A stretch of 10,239 nucleotides of DNA from an uncultured Bacilli bacterium (GTDB taxonomy: Bacteria > Bacillota_I > Bacilli_A > RFN20 > CAG-288). The notes beneath the pieces are model-generated. The model did not search any database. It saw only the letters and a program-made list of their open reading frames with translations, and had not been told where the DNA came from. Positions 5,817-10,239 of this stretch are shown piece after piece (the first letter of the stretch is position 1; the number at the start of each line of letters is the position of its first letter). The stretch spans positions 1 through 10,239 of the forward strand of contig CAKUXT010000062.1 in NCBI GenBank assembly GCA_934700375.1. Reading direction: 5' to 3'. Both the position numbers and the translations under genes were made by a program.

Positions 5817-6770
5817 ATGAGATATCTTGACCGTGATCAGTGTTTTAAGAAAGCGATCAAGAATGCAAAAGCGGACAGAATTGTACGCTATTTGCTGTTT
5901 TTCATTGCTTTTTTAGCATCAGTATCGATCTTATTTGTCATCTTCTTCATCTTCATCAAAGGATTGAAGTCCTTCATTTCCGAATATGAGATCGAAGGCG
6001 AAAAATATCGTGTCAATTTCTTCTCTTTCCTCTTCGGCAATACTTGGCTGAAAGGAAAAGCCGATTATTCGATCGGATTCATCATCATCAATACCATCTA
6101 TATCGCAATTCTGACGATGCTGCTTACAGCTCCTATCTCTGTCTTTACTGCCCTTGCCATTGTCAGAATGACACCAAAGCCTGTCAGTGCTGTATTGAAT
6201 ACGATCATTGAAATTCTCGCCTCCATCCCTTCTGTCATTTATGGTATGTTCGGTCTTGGTCTTGTAACAGGATGGGCAAAAAACCTATCCGAATTATTCA
6301 ATTACCAGTCAGCAGGCGGTCTTTCGACCTTCTCTGTTGTCTTAGTCTTGACGATGATGTCTGTTCCGACTGTCACTATGCTCTCTATCACCTCTTTGAA
6401 AGCAGTCAACAGCAATTTGGAAAAAGGTTCCTTAGCGCTTGGTGCATCAAGAAGCGAAACAAACTTCAAAGTCATCATACCAGCCGCCAAATCCGGTATC
6501 TTCTCTGGTCTCATCTTAGGTCTCAGCCGCGCTTTAGGCGAAGCGACTGCAGTTTCCATGGTCGCCGGAAATAGACTCACTGGTCCTAGTTTCAATATTT
6601 TCTCAACGACAAGAACGCTGACTTCTACGATGCTTTCCGGTATCAGCGAAGCGAGCGGTCTGAACTACGATATCCGTTTTTCTGTTGGCATCATGCTGAT
6701 TTTCATCATCATCTTCTTCAATCTGATGCTCAATTTCATGAAGAGAAGACTGGAAAAGAGAGGGCTCTAG
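5817..6770 (+). CDS. pstC: phosphate ABC transporter permease PstC
   Basis: This 317-aa integral membrane subunit pairs with PstA to form the phosphate channel. The first membrane segment is about residues 24-49, followed by an extracytoplasmic loop (about 51-84). The binding-protein-dependent transport domain begins near residue 85, with further hydrophobic segments around 87-115, 127-152, 171-195, 226-250 and 287-307. The EAA-type cytoplasmic loop that docks on PstB is visible as KGSLALGASRSETNFKVIIP (203-222). GLSRALGEATAVSMVAGN (235-252) is typical of PstC. The ATG follows the pstS stop after one base with no clear Shine-Dalgarno, so translation is probably coupled to pstS. Length is normal for the family. 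Confidence 0.96.
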   Translation: MRYLDRDQCFKKAIKNAKADRIVRYLLFFIAFLASVSILFVIFFIFIKGLKSFISEYEIEGEKYRVNFFSFLFGNTWLKGKADYSIGFIIINTIYIAILTMLLTAPISVFTALAIVRMTPKPVSAVLNTIIEILASIPSVIYGMFGLGLVTGWAKNLSELFNYQSAGGLSTFSVVLVLTMMSVPTVTMLSITSLKAVNSNLEKGSLALGASRSETNFKVIIPAAKSGIFSGLILGLSRALGEATAVSMVAGNRLTGPSFNIFSTTRTLTSTMLSGISEASGLNYDIRFSVGIMLIFIIIFFNLMLNFMKRRLEKRGL

Positions 6771-6771
6771 C

Positions 6772-7995
6772 ATGAAAGACAGCGAACGTTCCCTGAAAAC
6801 AAGAAAAGCAAAGGACATCTTCCGTGATTCCAGCGCCTATCTCTTCTCTCTTTTCGGTGTTTTGATTCTTGCGCTTATCATCTTCTTTGTTTTCGACAAA
6901 GGGCATGAATATCTTTCCTGGAAGTTTCTGACATCTGATTACTATACGACAAATACGTCAGTCAGCTATGAAGAGTCTACTTCTAAGGATACCTATAAGG
7001 ATCCCAATATCGAGAATGTCTATTTCTCTTCCCGTTGGGGAATCGGTATCGAAGAAGGATATGACAATGAGAAGAATCCTGTCATTCAAGTGACTTATAT
7101 CGATCATGATTCTCCGTTCAACAAACTGACCAATGAAGCAGATCAGGAGAAGTATCGCGTTGAACTGAATGCCTCTATCTCCACCCTTCTTCTTGTCGAT
7201 GACGATGGAAATATCTTCTTCGGCGAATCAAGAAAAGGAGCCGAAACACTCGTTGCAGAATTAGAGAAAGCAGATAAGATATCCTCAATGATCGTCCATA
7301 CATCAGGAGGCGGTATCAGAGGTTCTTTGATCTCAACGATATATATGATTCTACTGACGCTTGTCTTCGCACTGCCTATAGGCATTCTGACAGCTGTCTA
7401 TCTCTCCTTAGTCGCAAAGCAGAACAAATTGACGAATTTCTTCAGAACATTGATCGATCTAGCAAGCGGCATTCCGACTATCATCTTCGGTTTGATCGGT
7501 GCAATCATCTTCATTCCTTTTGTCGCCTTATTCACACAGAAGAGCAATGGTTCGCTCCTCTCCGGAAGCCTTACACTGGCTTTGATGCTCTTGCCTGTCA
7601 TCATCAATACAACGGAAGAAGCAATCAAGACAGTACCTAAGAGTTATCGAGAAGGTTCCTTGGCTTTAGGAACAACCAATACGCAGACTATTTTCAAAGT
7701 TGTTCTTCCAAATGCCCTTCCTGGCATCCTTACTGCAATCCTATTGTCCATCGGACGTATCATCGGTGAATCAGCTGCTCTTATCTATTCGATGGGTACA
7801 ACGATCAAGGATCATATTCTGATCAGCGAAGGAAGCGCAACACTCGCTTTGCACATCTATAAACTCGTCGCCTTCGAAAACCCGAACTTCGGAGCAGCCA
7901 GCGCCATTGCCATCATCATCCTTATCGTCGATCTGATACTCAATCTCATCGTCAAGCTCCTCTCTTATCGCTTTTTAAAGAAATTCAAGAGGTAA
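6772..7995 (+). CDS. pstA: phosphate ABC transporter permease PstA with extracytoplasmic insertion
   Basis: This is the second channel subunit. At 407 aa it is well above the usual PstA length of about 280-300. The first membrane helix is about 22-41. The permease domain starts at SGGGIRGSLISTIYMILL (178-195) and continues with LPIGILTAVYL, ASGIPTIIFGLIG, the EAA-type loop EGSLALGTTNTQTIFKVVLP (294-313) and RIIGESAALIYSMG (329-342), all characteristic of PstA. The extra length lies in one loop, about residues 43-178, predicted to be outside the membrane. Within it, 85-177 has a PDZ-like pattern: WGIGI (89-93, like the GLGF carboxylate loop), a strand IQVTYIDHDSPF, a later strand LLLVDDDGNIFF, then a helix GAETLVAELEKA and strand SSMIVHT. 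The PDZ idea is an inference. One base separates it from pstC. Confidence 0.95.
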   Translation: MKDSERSLKTRKAKDIFRDSSAYLFSLFGVLILALIIFFVFDKGHEYLSWKFLTSDYYTTNTSVSYEESTSKDTYKDPNIENVYFSSRWGIGIEEGYDNEKNPVIQVTYIDHDSPFNKLTNEADQEKYRVELNASISTLLLVDDDGNIFFGESRKGAETLVAELEKADKISSMIVHTSGGGIRGSLISTIYMILLTLVFALPIGILTAVYLSLVAKQNKLTNFFRTLIDLASGIPTIIFGLIGAIIFIPFVALFTQKSNGSLLSGSLTLALMLLPVIINTTEEAIKTVPKSYREGSLALGTTNTQTIFKVVLPNALPGILTAILLSIGRIIGESAALIYSMGTTIKDHILISEGSATLALHIYKLVAFENPNFGAASAIAIIILIVDLILNLIVKLLSYRFLKKFKR

Positions 7996-7998
7996 TAT

Positions 7999-8790
7999 AT
8001 GGAACAGAATATGCAACTGAACACAGAGCAGAAAGAAGAATCTCCTGTCATCTTCCATGTCGAGAATCTCAATCTCAGCTATGGAGACAAACATGTCCTT
8101 CACGATATCAACATGGATATCAGAAAGAATCATGTCACTGCTTTCATCGGTCCTTCCGGATGCGGAAAGTCGACCTTCCTCCGCTGTCTTAACAGAATGA
8201 ACGATTTAATCAGCGACTGTAAGATAACAGGCAAGATCGAATATATGGGAAAAGACGTAAAAGACTACAATCCGATGGTCTTAAGAACGATTGTCGGCAT
8301 GGTTTTCCAGCAACCCAATCCCTTTCCGATGTCGATTTATGATAACATTACCTATGGTTTGAAATGCCATGGCGTCAAAGATAAGAAACTGTTGAAGGAG
8401 ATTGTCATCTCCTCCTTGAAGAAAGCTTCTCTTTACGAGGAAGTCAAAGACAGACTGAAAGACTCCGCTCTCGCTCTTTCAGGCGGTCAGCAGCAGCGAT
8501 TATGCATCGCAAGAGCAATCGCAATGGAACCGGATGTCATCTTGATGGATGAACCCACATCCGCGCTTGACCCGATTGCGACAAAGAAGATTGAAGACCT
8601 CATCGATGAACTGAAGAGCGAATACTCTATCATCATCGTTACACACAATATGCAGCAGGCAAGCCGTATCTCAGACGATACTGCCTTCTTCATGTTAGGA
8701 GACCTGGTGGAGTTTGATAAGACTGAAGAACTCTTCTCTCGTCCTAAGGTCAAGAAGACAGAAGATTACATCACCGGTAGATTCGGATAA
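7999..8790 (+). CDS. pstB: phosphate ABC transporter ATP-binding protein PstB
   Basis: This cytoplasmic ATPase powers phosphate import by dimerising under the PstC-PstA channel. All ABC motifs are intact in 263 aa: Walker A GPSGCGKST (51-59), Q-loop in FQQPNPFPMSI (103-113; the PNPFPMSI string is characteristic of PstB), signature LSGGQQQR (160-167), Walker B VILMDEP (180-186) with catalytic E185, and the switch His H216 in VTHN. RCLNRMND (62-69) after Walker A is also PstB-typical. The N-terminal ~17 residues are a short polar extension. A good Shine-Dalgarno, AGAGG at 7988-7992, lies inside the end of pstA, 6 nt before the ATG. Confidence 0.98.
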   Translation: MEQNMQLNTEQKEESPVIFHVENLNLSYGDKHVLHDINMDIRKNHVTAFIGPSGCGKSTFLRCLNRMNDLISDCKITGKIEYMGKDVKDYNPMVLRTIVGMVFQQPNPFPMSIYDNITYGLKCHGVKDKKLLKEIVISSLKKASLYEEVKDRLKDSALALSGGQQQRLCIARAIAMEPDVILMDEPTSALDPIATKKIEDLIDELKSEYSIIIVTHNMQQASRISDDTAFFMLGDLVEFDKTEELFSRPKVKKTEDYITGRFG

Positions 8791-8806
8791 AGAAAGGGTT
8801 TAGTTT

Positions 8807-9448
8807 ATGGAATTAAACGAAGAAATCGAGCATCTCAATTCACTCATCCTTCAGATGTCTGGCGTCGTCGAGAAGAATCTGTTTTACGCATTTGATGTCT
8901 ATCTCAATTATGATAACAACAAATATTATCATGCTGTCGATGATGAGAAAGTCAATGCCTATGAAAGATGGATCGAAGCGGACGCTCTTCACATTATGCT
9001 GAAAGAAAAGCTTTATGCTTCCGATTTAAGAATCGTCACCGGCATCATGAGCATGGTTCAGGATTTAGAGAGACTTGGCGATCATGCCAAGGATATTTTA
9101 GAGTTCTCCTTAAAGGTCAAAAATGCCAACAAGAACCAGGAAGAAATCAAAGACCTGGTGGAGTTTGTCATCCAGATGGTCAAAAACAGCGTCAAGAGCT
9201 ATATGGACAAAAACGAGAACCTGGCAAGAGAAGTCGTTTTAAGAGATGACCATGTCGATGAGACCTATTCAAGACTCATCGATGAACTCATCCATCACGA
9301 TCAAGGCAAAGAAATCTCATCGGAGTATGCAATCTATACGGCCTTGGTAGTAAAATATATAGAACGCATTGCGGACCACGCCACAAACGTTGCCGAATGG
9401 GTTATCTATATCCTCACAGGTTTCTACAAAGACAAACAAGTCATATAG
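8807..9448 (+). CDS. phoU: phosphate signalling/transport regulator PhoU
   Basis: PhoU is a cytoplasmic all-helical protein made of two three-helix repeats. It links the Pst transporter to the PhoR kinase and restrains phosphate uptake and Pho signalling. The metal-binding motif occurs once in each half: DLERLGDHAKD (86-96) and ERIADHATN (186-194). At 213 aa the length is normal. The start has AAGGG at 8794-8798, 8 nt upstream. The gap of 16 bp after pstB is the largest within the operon. The gene order pstB-phoU followed by a two-component system fits the role of passing transport status to the kinase. Confidence 0.96.
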   Translation: MELNEEIEHLNSLILQMSGVVEKNLFYAFDVYLNYDNNKYYHAVDDEKVNAYERWIEADALHIMLKEKLYASDLRIVTGIMSMVQDLERLGDHAKDILEFSLKVKNANKNQEEIKDLVEFVIQMVKNSVKSYMDKNENLAREVVLRDDHVDETYSRLIDELIHHDQGKEISSEYAIYTALVVKYIERIADHATNVAEWVIYILTGFYKDKQVI

Positions 9449-9452
9449 GAGG
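9447..9452 (+). promoter_or_regulatory. ribosome binding site fixing the response regulator start
   Basis: AGGAGG overlaps the phoU stop codon (TAG, 9446-9448) and lies 6 nt before the ATG at 9459. It is a near-perfect Shine-Dalgarno and excludes the longer in-frame start at 9369, which would lie inside phoU. Confidence 0.9.
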
Positions 9453-9458
9453 GAAAGC

Positions 9459-10118
9459 ATGAAAACGATTTACTCCGTCGAAGATGATCAGGACATCGCC
9501 AAGATCATCAACGTATCGCTGACAAAATCCGGCTATCAAGTCTATACATTCCCTGATACTAAGTCTTTTTGGGATGCCTTTAGAAAAGTCAAACCAGATC
9601 TGATCCTTCTCGATCTGATGCTTCCTGACGGAAATGGAATGGATGTTTTAAAGACATTGAGAAGCAGTGTCGAAAACAATGACATCAAGATCATCATCCT
9701 CTCTGCCAAGCGCATGACCATGGATAAGGTCGAAGGCCTTGACTGCGGCGCAGATGACTATATCGAAAAGCCTTTCGATATCCTTGAGCTCATCTCCCGT
9801 GTCAATGCAAGATTCCGTCTTGACCATGAGATACTCTCTTATCACGATATCAGCCTCGATCTTAATCGTCACACCTGCACCTATCAGGGAAGAGCGATCG
9901 ATCTTACCAATACCGAGTTTTCCATTTTGAAGCTTCTGCTTCAGAACTTAGGAAAAGCCATCACAAGAGATGAGATCTATCATAAGCTCTATACAGAAAA
10001 CGACATGGTCGAAAGCAGAGCCATCGATATGCATATTGCTTCCTTGAGAAAGAAACTCAACGATAAGGAAAGCCATATCATTCATACCATTTACGGAGTC
10101 GGATACATCATCGGATGA
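9459..10118 (+). CDS. phoP: OmpR/PhoB-family response regulator (PhoP/PhoB-like)
   Basis: This 219-aa DNA-binding regulator has an N-terminal receiver domain (about 2-118). Its acidic pocket is D9/D10, the phosphoacceptor is D52 in LILLDLMLPDG, and S82 and K104 (EKPF) are the conserved switch residues with Y101. The C-terminal winged-helix domain (about 127-219) shows LTNTEFSILKLLLQN, the recognition helix region SRAIDMHIASLRKKL (186-200) and the wing IYGVGYIIG. Its location after phoU and directly before a sensor kinase, in an operon preceded by PHO box-like repeats, supports a PhoP/PhoB role in phosphate starvation. The name rests on context, since OmpR-family paralogues look alike. The stop overlaps the kinase start (ATGA). 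Confidence 0.88.
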   Translation: MKTIYSVEDDQDIAKIINVSLTKSGYQVYTFPDTKSFWDAFRKVKPDLILLDLMLPDGNGMDVLKTLRSSVENNDIKIIILSAKRMTMDKVEGLDCGADDYIEKPFDILELISRVNARFRLDHEILSYHDISLDLNRHTCTYQGRAIDLTNTEFSILKLLLQNLGKAITRDEIYHKLYTENDMVESRAIDMHIASLRKKLNDKESHIIHTIYGVGYIIG

Positions 10119-10239
10119 AAAAGAAAATCATCTTCACTCACTTTATCACACTCTTTCTGTCTTTCATCATGATGCTTTTCCTTGTCTATTTTTCGATTGA
10201 CAAGGTCAACAAGAACAATTCTGAGAACCTCTTAAGAAG
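10115..10239 (+). CDS. phoR: sensor histidine kinase, N-terminal fragment (PhoR-like)
   Basis: The reading frame opens with ATG at 10115, overlapping the regulator stop by 4 bp, and runs off the window after 41 complete codons. It begins MKKKIIFTHFITLFL and contains one hydrophobic segment (about residues 5-27), followed by a polar stretch starting with SIDKVNKNN. This is a basic N-terminus plus first transmembrane helix, as expected for a membrane sensor kinase. No kinase motifs (H-box, N, G1) are in view, so the call rests on position after a response regulator and on topology. Confidence 0.7.
   Translation, partial: MKKKIIFTHFITLFLSFIMMLFLVYFSIDKVNKNNSENLLR

Noticed and set aside
9369..9458. 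Longer N-terminus for the response regulator
   Set aside because: The extra 30 residues lie in another frame of phoU and do not resemble a receiver domain; AGGAGG directs initiation at 9459.
1..10239. tRNA, rRNA, CRISPR, insertion sequence or prophage signals
   Set aside because: I found no cloverleaf, repeat-spacer array, transposase or integrase motif, or terminal repeats; coding is continuous with ordinary housekeeping genes.

Overview
The window looks like chromosomal DNA from a low-to-moderate-GC Bacillota (Firmicutes) bacterium. I judge Erysipelotrichia or a close relative most likely, from the wording of AlaS (INAGVAALKKYFDG), the strong purine-rich ribosome binding sites, the sigma-A-type promoters, and a B. 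subtilis-like PHO box. TGA is used as a stop codon, so the standard bacterial code applies. The lineage is an inference from protein style, not from a search.

Region 1 (1-3240) starts with a 34-bp perfect palindrome, then an AT-rich leader with a clear promoter. This drives alaS (alanyl-tRNA synthetase) and ruvX/yqgF (RNase H-fold resolvase-like protein), which overlap by 4 bp. A hairpin terminator at 3248-3290 separates this pair from genes converging on it from the other strand.

Region 2 (3295-4715, minus strand) holds a two-gene unit. The first gene encodes a DUF438/hemerythrin-like helical protein that has lost most expected metal ligands. The second encodes an inositol-monophosphatase-family phosphatase. 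A well-formed minus-strand promoter lies in the 116-bp divergent intergenic region, overlapping the pst promoter.

Region 3 (4716-10239, plus strand) is a complete phosphate uptake and signalling operon: pstS-pstC-pstA-pstB-phoU, a PhoP/PhoB-type response regulator, and the start of a PhoR-type sensor kinase cut by the window end. Spacing is very tight (1, 1, 3, 16, 10 and -4 bp). Three TTTACAT repeats at 10-11-bp periodicity upstream of pstS look like a PHO box through which the encoded regulator could control its own operon. PstS would capture phosphate outside the cell, PstC/PstA/PstB would import it, and PhoU with the two-component pair would report transport status to transcription.

The most striking observation is that PstS appears to be circularly permuted: the segment that is normally the C-terminal half comes first, and the normal N-terminal half follows. 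PstA also carries an extracytoplasmic insertion of about 135 residues with a PDZ-like pattern. These two changes sit in the same transporter and could be functionally linked, but that is speculation.
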